Notes under the pieces: model-generated
Told to the model about the DNA's origin: nothing
What the model saw: only the letters and a program-made list of their open reading frames with translations
Databases searched by the model: none
Program-made: the position numbers and the translations under genes
DNA from: Chloroflexota bacterium
Lineage (GTDB): Bacteria; Chloroflexota; Anaerolineae; Anaerolineales; UBA11579
DNA: 64,000 nt
Reading direction: 5' to 3'
NCBI GenBank assembly: GCA_013112575.1
Contig: JABFGG010000001.1
Coordinates: forward strand, 248,001-312,000
Shown here: piece by piece, positions 6,840 through 15,563 of the stretch
Layout of the letters: each line of letters starts with the position of its first letter
Numbering within the stretch: the stretch's first letter is position 1

Positions 6840-8843
6840 GTGAGAGAACTTGATCTCGTAATAAGGAATAAAACTGGTTTGCATGCCAGGCCAGCGAAAG
6901 AGTTCGTCACACTCGCCAAAAGTTTTATTTCAGATATCCAAATTCAATATGGGGATAAAAAAGTTAATGCCAAAAGCGTGATCTCTGTCCTTACTTTGGG
7001 GGTACATAGTGGTGAGACAGTTCATATTGAGATTGATGGCACAGATGAAGAAGCAGCAGAACTCGCTATCCAGGAGGCTGTTCGCAGTGGACTGGGAGAG
7101 GAAGACCATCTTCCCGAAGATGAAGGGGAAGACCCTGATAGTATCCAACCCGACGATGATGCTGACAAGCCTGGCATAAAAGGTGTTGCGGCTGCCCCCG
7201 GAATTGCCATTGGTCCGATCTTGCAGTTGGTTACCGAAGAGATCGTTGTTGATGAAATTTTCACTGACCCTGATAGTGAGAATGAACGTCTGAAGGCGGC
7301 CACTGTTGCTGCAGCAAAAGAGCTCGCGAGCCTCCGGGAGGAAATGGAAGACGTAGCTTCGGAAGAGGCTGCCATATTTGATGTGCATATCGAATTGCTG
7401 GAAGACCCGGAATTATTGGACGATGTGTCCAAACGAATTGCCCAAAACGAAAGTGCTGGTGTGGCCTGGCAGCAGAGTATCGTGGTCCGCATCGAACGCA
7501 TGAAGAGTGTAGAGGATGCCCTGCTTGCTGAACGCGCCCTGGATATCCAGGATGTAGGTAATCGGGTTTTGCGTATCCTCCTTGGGCAGGACGATAGTTT
7601 TGTGCAGACCTGGCCGGATCATCCTGTAGTTGTCTTTGCTGAGGATCTCACCCCTTCAGACACGGCCTCTTTCCATAAAGATAGGGTTTTGGGAATATGT
7701 ATTGCAGCCGGAGGTCCGACGTCACACTCTGCTATCCTTGCCCGCGCTCTAGGTATCCCTGCGGTGGTAAGTGCTGGTAGTGACATCTTAAAAATAGAAA
7801 ATGGAACCAGTTGTATCCTGGATGGCTCCACTGGTTCAGTTCTGATCGATCCGGACGAGAGCCAGGTGAAGCAGGCCCAAGGCACGTTATTAGAAGAGAA
7901 GGATAAACAGGCTGCTGCAGAAAAGGCTTCTGCTGATCCGGCAATCACGCAGGATGGGCATCGCGTTGAAGTTGCGGCTAACGTTGGTAACCTGTCTGAT
8001 GCCGAAACTGCGCATGCCATGGGTGCCGAGGGCGTTGGGTTATTACGGACGGAGTTCCTCTTCTTGGAGCGCAGTTCTGCTCCAAGTGAGGAGGAACAGT
8101 TCTCCGTCTACCGTGACATCGCCCAGGCTATGCATGGACAAGCTGTCATCATTCGTACACTTGATATTGGCGGCGATAAACCTCTACCTTATATTGACCT
8201 ACCACATGAAGATAATCCCTTTCTTGGTGAACGTGGTATCCGCCTCTGTCTGGCGCGGCCTGAGATATTCAATACTCAGTTGAGGGCCATAGTGCGGGCC
8301 AGCGAGTTTGGCACCATCCGCATCATGTTCCCGATGGTCTCGGACGTGTCGGAGTGGCGTGCAGCTCGCAAGCTTGTTACAGACATCATCGAAGAAATGC
8401 AGGCCACAAATATTGAAATGGGCATTATGGTCGAGGTTCCCTCTGCTGCATTGATGGCCGATGCCTTTGCTCAAGAAGTTGATTTCTTTTCAATTGGAAC
8501 CAATGACCTCACCCAATACGCTCTCGCTATGGATCGCCTGCATCCAGCCCTGGCCAATCAAGCTGATGGTTTACATCCGGCTGTTCTAAGGCTCATCGAT
8601 AAAACGGTTCAGGCTGCACATGACCACGGTAAATGGGTGGGTGTATGTGGTGCTTTAGGTGGGGAGCCAACTGCTGTGCCAATTCTGGTGGGGTTAGGTG
8701 TTGATGAATTAAGTGTGGCTGCCCCCAACGTTGCCACAGTAAAAGCCCAGGTGCGCACCCTGAACCACACTGAGTGTCAGGGACTGGCGAAAGAAGTTTT
8801 AATGAAGGCAACCGCTGTCGAAGTAAGGGCCAGCCTACATTGA
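6840..8843 (+). CDS. HPr-Enzyme I fusion phosphotransferase
   Basis: Residues 1-90 are HPr: GLHARPA with phospho-His15 and VNAKSVISVL with the seryl regulatory site. An acidic linker of about 25 residues follows, then complete Enzyme I from about residue 115 (GVAAAPGIAIGP), phospho-His296 in GGPTSHSAILARA, the PEP-binding barrel (GEGVGLLRTEFLFLE-type segment, FSIGTNDLTQYALA) and the conserved Cys603 in GVCGALGGEP. It autophosphorylates from PEP and phosphorylates the adjacent EIIA. HPr and EI are normally separate; here one 667-residue chain dedicates them to this operon. The start is GTG. Confidence 0.93.
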   Translation: MRELDLVIRNKTGLHARPAKEFVTLAKSFISDIQIQYGDKKVNAKSVISVLTLGVHSGETVHIEIDGTDEEAAELAIQEAVRSGLGEEDHLPEDEGEDPDSIQPDDDADKPGIKGVAAAPGIAIGPILQLVTEEIVVDEIFTDPDSENERLKAATVAAAKELASLREEMEDVASEEAAIFDVHIELLEDPELLDDVSKRIAQNESAGVAWQQSIVVRIERMKSVEDALLAERALDIQDVGNRVLRILLGQDDSFVQTWPDHPVVVFAEDLTPSDTASFHKDRVLGICIAAGGPTSHSAILARALGIPAVVSAGSDILKIENGTSCILDGSTGSVLIDPDESQVKQAQGTLLEEKDKQAAAEKASADPAITQDGHRVEVAANVGNLSDAETAHAMGAEGVGLLRTEFLFLERSSAPSEEEQFSVYRDIAQAMHGQAVIIRTLDIGGDKPLPYIDLPHEDNPFLGERGIRLCLARPEIFNTQLRAIVRASEFGTIRIMFPMVSDVSEWRAARKLVTDIIEEMQATNIEMGIMVEVPSAALMADAFAQEVDFFSIGTNDLTQYALAMDRLHPALANQADGLHPAVLRLIDKTVQAAHDHGKWVGVCGALGGEPTAVPILVGLGVDELSVAAPNVATVKAQVRTLNHTECQGLAKEVLMKATAVEVRASLH

Positions 8844-8885
8844 TCACTGCTGTACAAAGTGGTTATCTTAAAATAATGAGGAAAC

Positions 8886-10643
8886 GTGAACACAAAAATT
8901 GACAAATATCGGAACCTGGATGTCCCTGTTCCAGATAAAACCTGGTTATGGAACATGTATGGCCCGGGCATTGAAAACATTGGCCTGGATGGCGAAGCGG
9001 AACAACAAGCAGTGCCCAGGCCATCTGATAACCAACTCCTGGTGCGTGTGGACAGTGTGGGGATGTGTTTTTCAGACGTCAAGTTGATTCAACAGGGTGG
9101 AGACCATCCCAAGTTATACAATCGGGACCTGAAGAGCAATCCCACGCGCTTAGGTCATGAAGCTGCTTTAACAGTGATTGAGGTGGGTAAGAATCTCAAA
9201 GGCGAGTATGCGCCCGGACAGCGCTTAGCTGTGCAGCCGGATATCTACCAGGACAACATCAGTACGGCATATGGCTACACCATTCCCGGTGGATTGACAC
9301 AATTCCATCTCGTTGGGCCTGAGATTCTTGATGCAGATGACGGAGCTTATGTGATCTCGGTTGATGATGAACTGGGTTACGCAGAGACCGCCCTGACCGA
9401 ACCCTGGGCCTGTGTTGAAGCTGCTTATACACAACGCCGCCGCCTATCTCCTAAATCTGGCGGGTGGATGTGGATCATCGGTCAGGTGGATGACTCAGCA
9501 GAATACAGCTTTGCGAAAGGTATCCAAGCACCTGCTACCATCGTCACAAGCAATCTTCCTGAGAGTCTAAAAGAGGAAATTGCTGCTCAGAAAGCCAGGG
9601 GAGCAAAAGTTATAAGACGGGACGACCTGACGATTGAAGACATTCCTGGATTCGTAAAGGAATTGACCAGCAAGCGCGGCTTCGATGATATCGTTATCCT
9701 GGATCCTCCCTCCGCAACATTTGTGTCGGAAGTGGCTAAGCACATCGCTTTTCGAGGCACCCTTAACATTATTGGGCAGCAGCCGCTAAGCGAAAAGGTT
9801 GACCTTGACATTGGCCGTATCCATTATCATTACACGGCCTATGTTGGCAATCGAGGTCCGGATATCGATGCTTCCTATGGTGAACAGCGCAACCGCGCTG
9901 AACTCGCCGAAGGTGGCACCGCCGTGTTCATTGGTGCCGGTGGGCCGATGGGGCAAATGCACGTGCAACGTGCCATCGAGATGCCAGACGGGCCGGCTGT
10001 GCTGGTTGCTACGGAAGTCAATGAGGAACGTCTAAAAGTCCTCGAAGAACGCTTCGGTCCCCTGGCTAAAAAGCATCATAAGCAATTGCACGCCTTTAGC
10101 CCAAGCACCTCTGAAGTTGGGTTGTTAGCCTTTATTCAAGAGCTTACAGATGGCCGCGGTGCGGACGATGTGGTTGCAAGCGTGCCGGTTGCCGCTTTGA
10201 TCGAGGAAGCAGCCGATCTGCTAGGGAACAATGGCATGCTTGTGTTATTTGCCGGTGTTCCCAATAGCACCTATGCCCCCTTAGACATCAACTCCGTCTA
10301 CTTGCACAATGCACAGTTCACGGGCACTTCCGGGTCGGGATTGGATGATCAGCGTGCGGTTATCGCCAAGGCACAATCCAACCAACTATCCCCCAATCGC
10401 TCAGTTGCGGCCATTGGCGGTATGCAAGCGGCACGTGATGGCATTGAGGCCATGATGACAGGCAAGTATGCTGGCAAGGTGGTTATTTTTCCCCAAATCA
10501 ATGAGTTGCCTCTTATTGGCCTGGACGAGCTGGCCGAAACCTACCCTGAGATCGCAAAAACCCTCGGTGAAGATGAAATGTGGACGCTGGAATCGGAAGT
10601 TGCACTGATCGAACACTTTTGGAAAGTTGATAATGATAAATAG
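8886..10643 (+). CDS. Zinc-dependent MDR dehydrogenase with tandem Rossmann regions
   Basis: This protein has 585 residues against about 350-410 for usual medium-chain dehydrogenases. The GroES-like domain carries zinc-ligand candidates Cys61 (GMCFSDV), His91-Glu92 (LGHEAA) and the EPWAC segment. Then comes a region near 195-320 that resembles a Rossmann unit without a glycine loop (GWMWIIGQVDDSAEY), and a second unit from about 340 with a clear loop (AVFIGAGGPMGQMHVQRA). In PTS operons such enzymes oxidise or reduce polyol/ketose phosphates, for example SorE-type sorbose-1-phosphate reductase. The start is GTG 8886 behind GAGGA. The substrate is unknown; a sugar phosphate made by the PTS is the best guess. 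Confidence 0.8.
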   Translation: MNTKIDKYRNLDVPVPDKTWLWNMYGPGIENIGLDGEAEQQAVPRPSDNQLLVRVDSVGMCFSDVKLIQQGGDHPKLYNRDLKSNPTRLGHEAALTVIEVGKNLKGEYAPGQRLAVQPDIYQDNISTAYGYTIPGGLTQFHLVGPEILDADDGAYVISVDDELGYAETALTEPWACVEAAYTQRRRLSPKSGGWMWIIGQVDDSAEYSFAKGIQAPATIVTSNLPESLKEEIAAQKARGAKVIRRDDLTIEDIPGFVKELTSKRGFDDIVILDPPSATFVSEVAKHIAFRGTLNIIGQQPLSEKVDLDIGRIHYHYTAYVGNRGPDIDASYGEQRNRAELAEGGTAVFIGAGGPMGQMHVQRAIEMPDGPAVLVATEVNEERLKVLEERFGPLAKKHHKQLHAFSPSTSEVGLLAFIQELTDGRGADDVVASVPVAALIEEAADLLGNNGMLVLFAGVPNSTYAPLDINSVYLHNAQFTGTSGSGLDDQRAVIAKAQSNQLSPNRSVAAIGGMQAARDGIEAMMTGKYAGKVVIFPQINELPLIGLDELAETYPEIAKTLGEDEMWTLESEVALIEHFWKVDNDK

Positions 10644-11013
10644 AAAACCAACCCGCCAGCAGCTCCTTGTCCAACGTTATGTGCTTGTAGGCATCGCGCT
10701 GGGCCTCTATATTGGGTTATTCTTCAGACCGGTGCGTGAACCCAATATGAGTATAGCCCTTGTGCTTGGAGTGTTGGCAACTATCGTTACAGTGGGATTT
10801 AAAGCGTACCGTGAAAAGCGATGGCCATCTGTTATCGAGATAGGCCGGACGTACATCCAATTTACACTGTTTTTGCTTGTGTTTGAGGCGCGCCATATTG
10901 CTTATGATTATGGTGGGCGAGTCGCTGTGTCAGTTTTTACTTCAGTTGCTGGCGGCGTGATTGGTTATCTAATGAGCAGGGGGCGTGTGGCTACTTCGGG
11001 GCCGGATAAATAA
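10633..11013 (+). CDS. Small membrane protein of the PTS operon
   Basis: This 126-residue protein has three to four hydrophobic segments (VLVGIALGLYIGLFF, IALVLGVLATIVTVG, FTLFLLVFEA, SVFTSVAGGVIGYLM) and basic loops. I do not recognise its family. ATG 10633 lies inside the last codons of the dehydrogenase gene (11-base overlap), so it is translationally coupled to it. It could be an accessory of the transporter, but nothing in the sequence shows that. Confidence 0.7.
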   Translation: MINRKPTRQQLLVQRYVLVGIALGLYIGLFFRPVREPNMSIALVLGVLATIVTVGFKAYREKRWPSVIEIGRTYIQFTLFLLVFEARHIAYDYGGRVAVSVFTSVAGGVIGYLMSRGRVATSGPDK

Positions 11014-11018
11014 AGAAT

Positions 11019-11966
11019 ATGATCTATACAGTCACTCTAAACCCGGCAGTCGATTACCAATATGTGGTGCCTGAAATGGAATTCAACCAGGTCTTGCGCG
11101 CCGTCGACACGCACATTGATATGGGTGGCAAAGGCTTCAACGTTTCCAGAATGTTGGCAGAGTTGCAGGTAGCAAGCAGTGCTTTAGGGTTTATTGGCGG
11201 TAACAATGGGGCTGTGTTAAAAGAGGGATTGGAAACGCTGGGCATTGATACTAAATTGATTTCAATTCCCGGTGAGACCCGCTTGAATGTAAGCATAGTT
11301 ACCGAGACCCATGACACGTACATTAAAGTGAACGAGCCTGGCCCTGATGTTCCGCCTGAAAAAGTGGCAGAACTACTGGCTCTGATTCAAAAATTGGCTG
11401 CCCCTGGAGATTGGTGGATCCTTTCGGGGAGTGTGCCCCCGGACGTAGACACAGCTATTTATGCGAAGATCATAAAACTGGTTCGTTCTGTTGGTGCAGA
11501 TACAGTCTTGGACACAAGCGGGGAGCCACTACGCTTAGGCATTGATGCCAGGCCAACTGTTGTAAAGCCCAATGCCGAAGAGGCCATACAGCTAACGGGT
11601 TCATCTTTGGCGAACCAAAAAGAGATCGTTTTGGCGGCCCGTGATATTGGGGCCTTGGGGGCAGATAATGTAGTTATTTCCCTTGGAAAAGAGGGCGCCT
11701 TGCTTGATGATGGAGAAACAGCCTGGCTTCTATCAACCCCAACGATTAAAGAGAAAAACCCAATTGGTGCTGGGGATTCATTGGTAGCTGGCCTCGTGTC
11801 TAAATTGCACCAGAATGATTCTTTCCCCAATGCGCTCAAGTGGGGCATCGCATGTGGCGCGGCTACTGCTGGTGAAAGTGGAACGGCGGTGGGCTCACGT
11901 GCAGATGTTGAGGCCCTCGTTCTACAAATTACATCTAAGGAAGTATCGAATGCCATACACGGTTGA
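11019..11966 (+). CDS. PfkB-family 1-phosphofructokinase/tagatose-6-P kinase-like
   Basis: This is a 315-residue ribokinase-fold sugar kinase of the FruK/LacC/PfkB branch. It opens with MIYTVTLNPAVDYQY, has the first signature GGKGFNVSRML and the second signature NPIGAGDSLVAGL with the catalytic Asp. This branch phosphorylates ketohexose monophosphates to bisphosphates, matching a route in which a PTS-made sugar phosphate is oxidised by the neighbouring dehydrogenase and then doubly phosphorylated. It starts 6 bases after the preceding gene. No aldolase gene is present in the window. Confidence 0.88.
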   Translation: MIYTVTLNPAVDYQYVVPEMEFNQVLRAVDTHIDMGGKGFNVSRMLAELQVASSALGFIGGNNGAVLKEGLETLGIDTKLISIPGETRLNVSIVTETHDTYIKVNEPGPDVPPEKVAELLALIQKLAAPGDWWILSGSVPPDVDTAIYAKIIKLVRSVGADTVLDTSGEPLRLGIDARPTVVKPNAEEAIQLTGSSLANQKEIVLAARDIGALGADNVVISLGKEGALLDDGETAWLLSTPTIKEKNPIGAGDSLVAGLVSKLHQNDSFPNALKWGIACGAATAGESGTAVGSRADVEALVLQITSKEVSNAIHG

Positions 11967-12303
11967 AGTTACCAAAACTTTTAATTATCCCTACATCGAT
12001 GTCTACAAGAGTCTGTACCTCAGTGTGGAGGCCATGAAAGGGAAAATCCTCGTCCATGACCCGGATAATCAAAGGTTTGAAGCCCAAATGGATAAGAAGC
12101 TCTACGGCAAATATCTAGGTGATCGATCCAGACTTGAAATTAGCTTTGACACAGAATCAGAAGAACAAACGGCACTACTGATAACGGCTTATCCGGTCAA
12201 TCCAATCGGTCAAAAACTGATGTTCGGGGCGCGTAAAGGAGTCATCCCTCGGGTATTGGAAGCACTGCAAACGGAGATGGAAAGCAGGCTGGAAAAAGAA
12301 TAG
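11950..12303 (+). CDS. Hypothetical 117-residue protein
   Basis: I do not recognise this family. It reads MPYTVEVTKTFNYPYIDVYK and has alternating beta-like stretches (RLEISFDTESEEQTALLITA) and a C-terminal amphipathic helix (VLEALQTEMESRLEKE). The pattern resembles a small helix-grip/SRPBCC-type fold, but that is a guess. ATG 11950 overlaps the kinase gene by 17 bases and follows AAGGAAG, which argues for a real, coupled gene. It has no signal peptide or membrane segment. Confidence 0.65.
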   Translation: MPYTVEVTKTFNYPYIDVYKSLYLSVEAMKGKILVHDPDNQRFEAQMDKKLYGKYLGDRSRLEISFDTESEEQTALLITAYPVNPIGQKLMFGARKGVIPRVLEALQTEMESRLEKE

Positions 12304-12323
12304 AAGTTTATTAAGAGAGAAGC

Positions 12324-12920
12324 ATGACAAGCTTGATCTGGGTACGCCACGGACAAAGCACTGCCAATGTAGCCCACCTTTTACAGGGCCAAAGTGAAGG
12401 GGAGCTAACAGAAATCGGTCGGCAGCAAGCCCAACAATTGGGACAACATTTACGCGATTTCAAGATCGATCACTTCATCTCCAGCGACCTGGCCCGCGCC
12501 AAAGAAACAGCCCAAATTATTGTTGAACAAATCAATTTGCCTTTGGAGCTTTCTCCCCATGTGCGTGAGTGGAAGGTTGGTCACCTTGATGGTCAGCCAG
12601 CGGCGGCTTTAGAGAATGCTTTTGAGATGTCAGCGGTATCCAAAGCCGATTACAAGCCAGAAAATGGGGAAAGCCTCAATGACCTGCGCAACCGGGCTAA
12701 AGGATTTTGCGATCAACTCATCCAGCAACACACCGGGAAAAACGTACTTATTTGCTCCCATGGAGATTTTATCCGCATGTCATTCAGTGCCCTGCTTGAC
12801 CGGACCCTTGAAGATGCCTTGACCATTGAATTGCACAATTGCTCTTATAGCATTTTGGAAAATGACCGTAACGGACAATGGCATCTGAAATCTCTAAATA
12901 ACAGAGCACACCTATCGTAA
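12324..12920 (+). CDS. Histidine-phosphatase (phosphoglycerate mutase-like)
   Basis: This 198-residue protein belongs to the histidine phosphatase superfamily: WVRHGQSTAN with the catalytic RHG, the SSDLARAKETA segment and a second histidine in CSHGDFIRM. Members are phosphatases or mutases; the short length and operon context favour a sugar-phosphate phosphatase that removes a dead-end phosphate. The ATG follows AGAGAGAAG. There is nothing unusual in the core motifs. Confidence 0.85.
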   Translation: MTSLIWVRHGQSTANVAHLLQGQSEGELTEIGRQQAQQLGQHLRDFKIDHFISSDLARAKETAQIIVEQINLPLELSPHVREWKVGHLDGQPAAALENAFEMSAVSKADYKPENGESLNDLRNRAKGFCDQLIQQHTGKNVLICSHGDFIRMSFSALLDRTLEDALTIELHNCSYSILENDRNGQWHLKSLNNRAHLS

Positions 12921-12947
12921 ACAACTCCACTAAACTAGGAGAAGAAA

Positions 12948-13916
12948 ATGAATACATTAAATGTCGGCGTGATTGGCTTAGGAGAAATTGGCCAGGCGCA
13001 TTGTGATGCCCTATCTCATATTGAACGGGCCAACCTGGTTGCCGTCGCGGATGTTGATGAAACGGTATTGGAAGATACCGCGAAAAAGTATGGTGCTACG
13101 CCCTACAGTGATTATGAAGCCATGATGGAGCATGACGATCTTCAGGCGGTTGTGATTGCAACACCGGATGCTATACACAAAGACCCATGTCTTAGCGCGG
13201 CTGCAGCCGGCAAACACATATTGGTTGAGAAACCGATTGCCATGACCGTTGAGGAGAGCGAAGAGATCATCCAGGCAGCTGAAGCAGCCAATGTAAAGTT
13301 GATGGTCGGTTTCACCGTGCGTTATTTCTCCCAGTATATCCATGCAAAAGATGCTGTTGCCCGCGGTGATCTGGGTGATGTTATCAGCGTTTTTGCTCGA
13401 CGCACGAACTTGATCACCCAACCCGACCGGGTTAATGGCCGCACCGGGGTCATGTTTTTCTTGGGCGTGCATGATTTTGATGCCATGCGCTGGATCGTCG
13501 GCAGTGAGCCTGTCAGTGTGTACTGTGAATCGGCCAACGCCGTCGATAGCAAATACCCGATCGAGAACGAAACCTTTTCGATCATTCGATTTACCAATGG
13601 TGCCATTGGCTGTGCCCACATCGGCTGGTATCTGCCCGCTAATCATCCTGCCGGCTTCGACTTCAAACTGGATGTTACCGGGTCACAAGGCATCTTATCG
13701 CTGGATATGATGAAACAAGGCATTGAACTGCATACAACATCTGGTTCGCGTTATCCCTTTATGGCAGCTCCTCTCATTGCGGAAGACAAGGACTTTGTTG
13801 ATGCTGTCCTGGATGACGGACCCAGTCCTGTGTCGGGACATGATGGACTTGTTGCGGTGCGTATGGTTTTGGGAGCGCTTGAATCGATTGAAAGCAATCA
13901 ACCTGTGAAACTTTAG
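12948..13916 (+). CDS. Gfo/Idh/MocA-family oxidoreductase
   Basis: This 322-residue NAD(P)-dependent oxidoreductase has the dinucleotide loop GVIGLGEIGQAH, ADVD at the end of strand two and the EKPIAMT motif whose Lys is catalytic. A conserved GVHDFDAMRW segment lies in the C-terminal alpha/beta domain. The family oxidises or reduces hydroxyls of sugars and cyclitols. AGGAGAAG precedes the ATG. It is probably a second redox step in the same sugar pathway; the substrate cannot be deduced. Confidence 0.9.
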   Translation: MNTLNVGVIGLGEIGQAHCDALSHIERANLVAVADVDETVLEDTAKKYGATPYSDYEAMMEHDDLQAVVIATPDAIHKDPCLSAAAAGKHILVEKPIAMTVEESEEIIQAAEAANVKLMVGFTVRYFSQYIHAKDAVARGDLGDVISVFARRTNLITQPDRVNGRTGVMFFLGVHDFDAMRWIVGSEPVSVYCESANAVDSKYPIENETFSIIRFTNGAIGCAHIGWYLPANHPAGFDFKLDVTGSQGILSLDMMKQGIELHTTSGSRYPFMAAPLIAEDKDFVDAVLDDGPSPVSGHDGLVAVRMVLGALESIESNQPVKL

Positions 13917-13937
13917 GTAGCCTGATGCGAGACAAAA

Positions 13938-15548
13938 TTGAGTACTGAGCGCTTCGAGGAAATAAAAGCAAAGCTGCAGGGAACATTGATCGTTTCTTGT
14001 CAGGCAGAAGAGGGCTTCCCACTTAACAAACCGGAGCACATAGTTGCATTGGCCAGCTCTGCTGTTATGGGTGGTGCTTCCGCGATTCGTGCCAGCGGCC
14101 CGCATAATATTCGCGCAGTACGAAAAGCTACCGATGTGCCTATTATTGGAATTTACAAGAAAGTCTATCCTGATAGTGAAATTCTAATCACACCAACAAT
14201 AAACGAAGTTGAAGCCATTGTAGATGCTGGCAGCGACATCGTTGCACTTGACGCTACAAACAGGTTGCGGCCAGATGGGGACACATTTCCTCAGCTATAC
14301 AGAGAGGTTCGTAATCGCTGGGATGTCCCCATCATGGCCGATGTGTCAACTTTTGACGAAGGTTATGCTGCCTGGGAGCTTGGTGTTGACATCGTATCGA
14401 CAACATTATCTGGATACAGAGCTTACAGCCCCCAACAAGAAGCCCCTGACCTGGACCTAGTCCGCAAGCTTTCTGAGCAACTCAGCATACCTGTGATTGC
14501 AGAAGGGCGCATTGCCGGACCTGACGATGTGCGCGCGGCCCTCGATTATGGCGCTTTTGCTGTCGTTGTGGGGTCTATGATCACCCGTCCACACCTGATC
14601 ACAAAACACTTTGCTGGGGGACTGGAAAAGCCAGAGCCCTCTGGCCGGGTCCTGGCATTGGATATCGGTGGGACCAAGATCGCTGGAGGAGTGGTTGACC
14701 AAGATGGTTCCATCTTGGTCAAGAAAAAGATACCTACTCCTTCTGGTGGGGGACCGGAGATATTGGAACAATCTGCACAATTACTAAAAGAATTGCGCAA
14801 TCAGCATACAGGTAATCTAATTGCGAGCATAGGGATTTCAACCGGCGGGCAAATTGATAGACGCGGAGAGATCGTTGGGGCCACCGATATGCTTCCTAAC
14901 TGGGTCGGATTTGGTCTGCGCAAAGGAATTGAAGAACAGTTTGATTTACCTACGGTAGTCTTAAATGACGGGCATGCTGCCGCCTTTGCAGAACACAAGC
15001 TTGGCGCGGGTAGAGGTGTTCAGTCAATGCTGTGTGTGGTGATCGGTACCGGCCTGGGGGGAGGATTGATTTTGGATGGAGAGATACAGCATGGTTCACA
15101 TGGTTTGGCGGGCAGTATTGGGCAGATGAAAGCCTCAATTGATGGAGAGGAATACATCTCTCTGGAAAAAATTGTTAGCGGGCCGGGTTTGTTGAATCTG
15201 TATAACAATAGCATTGATAAAGACAAATCTGCGACTTCACCAGAGGATGTCGCTGAAAGGGCCATAAAAGGAGAGGCTCTCGCACATGAAGCTATTGAGC
15301 GAATTGGTACATACCTTGGCCTTGGATTGTCACATGCACTGCATACCTATGATGTTGATTGTATAGTTGTGGGAGGCAGTGTTGCTCAAATCGGAGAGCC
15401 GCTCTTTGATTCTACTCGGGGCGCTTTGTCGAAATACGGGTATTCCACTATTGCTGATACACCCATCAGAGTTGCAGAGTTGGGCCCCAATGCGGGCATG
15501 ATTGGCGCTGCGCTGTGGGCTATCAAAATTCAAAACACAGTCAATTGA
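13938..15548 (+). CDS. Fused ManNAc-6-P epimerase / ROK kinase
   Basis: Residues 1 to about 230 are NanE-like, a TIM barrel: IVSCQAEEGFPL, SAIRASGPHNI, PIIGIYKKVY, AEGRI and VVVGSMITRP. From about 235 a ROK kinase begins: LALDIGGTKIAGGVVD, the conserved GISTGGQIDRRG, then VVIGTGLGGGLI. Together they would turn ManNAc into ManNAc-6-P and then GlcNAc-6-P. The usual ROK zinc motif (CxCGxxGCxE) is absent; GLAGSIGQMKASIDGEEYIS occupies that place. The start appears to be TTG with only a weak upstream GCGAGA. NanE and NanK are normally separate proteins, so the fusion suits channelling of amino-sugar phosphates. Confidence 0.9.
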   Translation: MSTERFEEIKAKLQGTLIVSCQAEEGFPLNKPEHIVALASSAVMGGASAIRASGPHNIRAVRKATDVPIIGIYKKVYPDSEILITPTINEVEAIVDAGSDIVALDATNRLRPDGDTFPQLYREVRNRWDVPIMADVSTFDEGYAAWELGVDIVSTTLSGYRAYSPQQEAPDLDLVRKLSEQLSIPVIAEGRIAGPDDVRAALDYGAFAVVVGSMITRPHLITKHFAGGLEKPEPSGRVLALDIGGTKIAGGVVDQDGSILVKKKIPTPSGGGPEILEQSAQLLKELRNQHTGNLIASIGISTGGQIDRRGEIVGATDMLPNWVGFGLRKGIEEQFDLPTVVLNDGHAAAFAEHKLGAGRGVQSMLCVVIGTGLGGGLILDGEIQHGSHGLAGSIGQMKASIDGEEYISLEKIVSGPGLLNLYNNSIDKDKSATSPEDVAERAIKGEALAHEAIERIGTYLGLGLSHALHTYDVDCIVVGGSVAQIGEPLFDSTRGALSKYGYSTIADTPIRVAELGPNAGMIGAALWAIKIQNTVN

Positions 15549-15563
15549 CTATTGGCGCAAACC

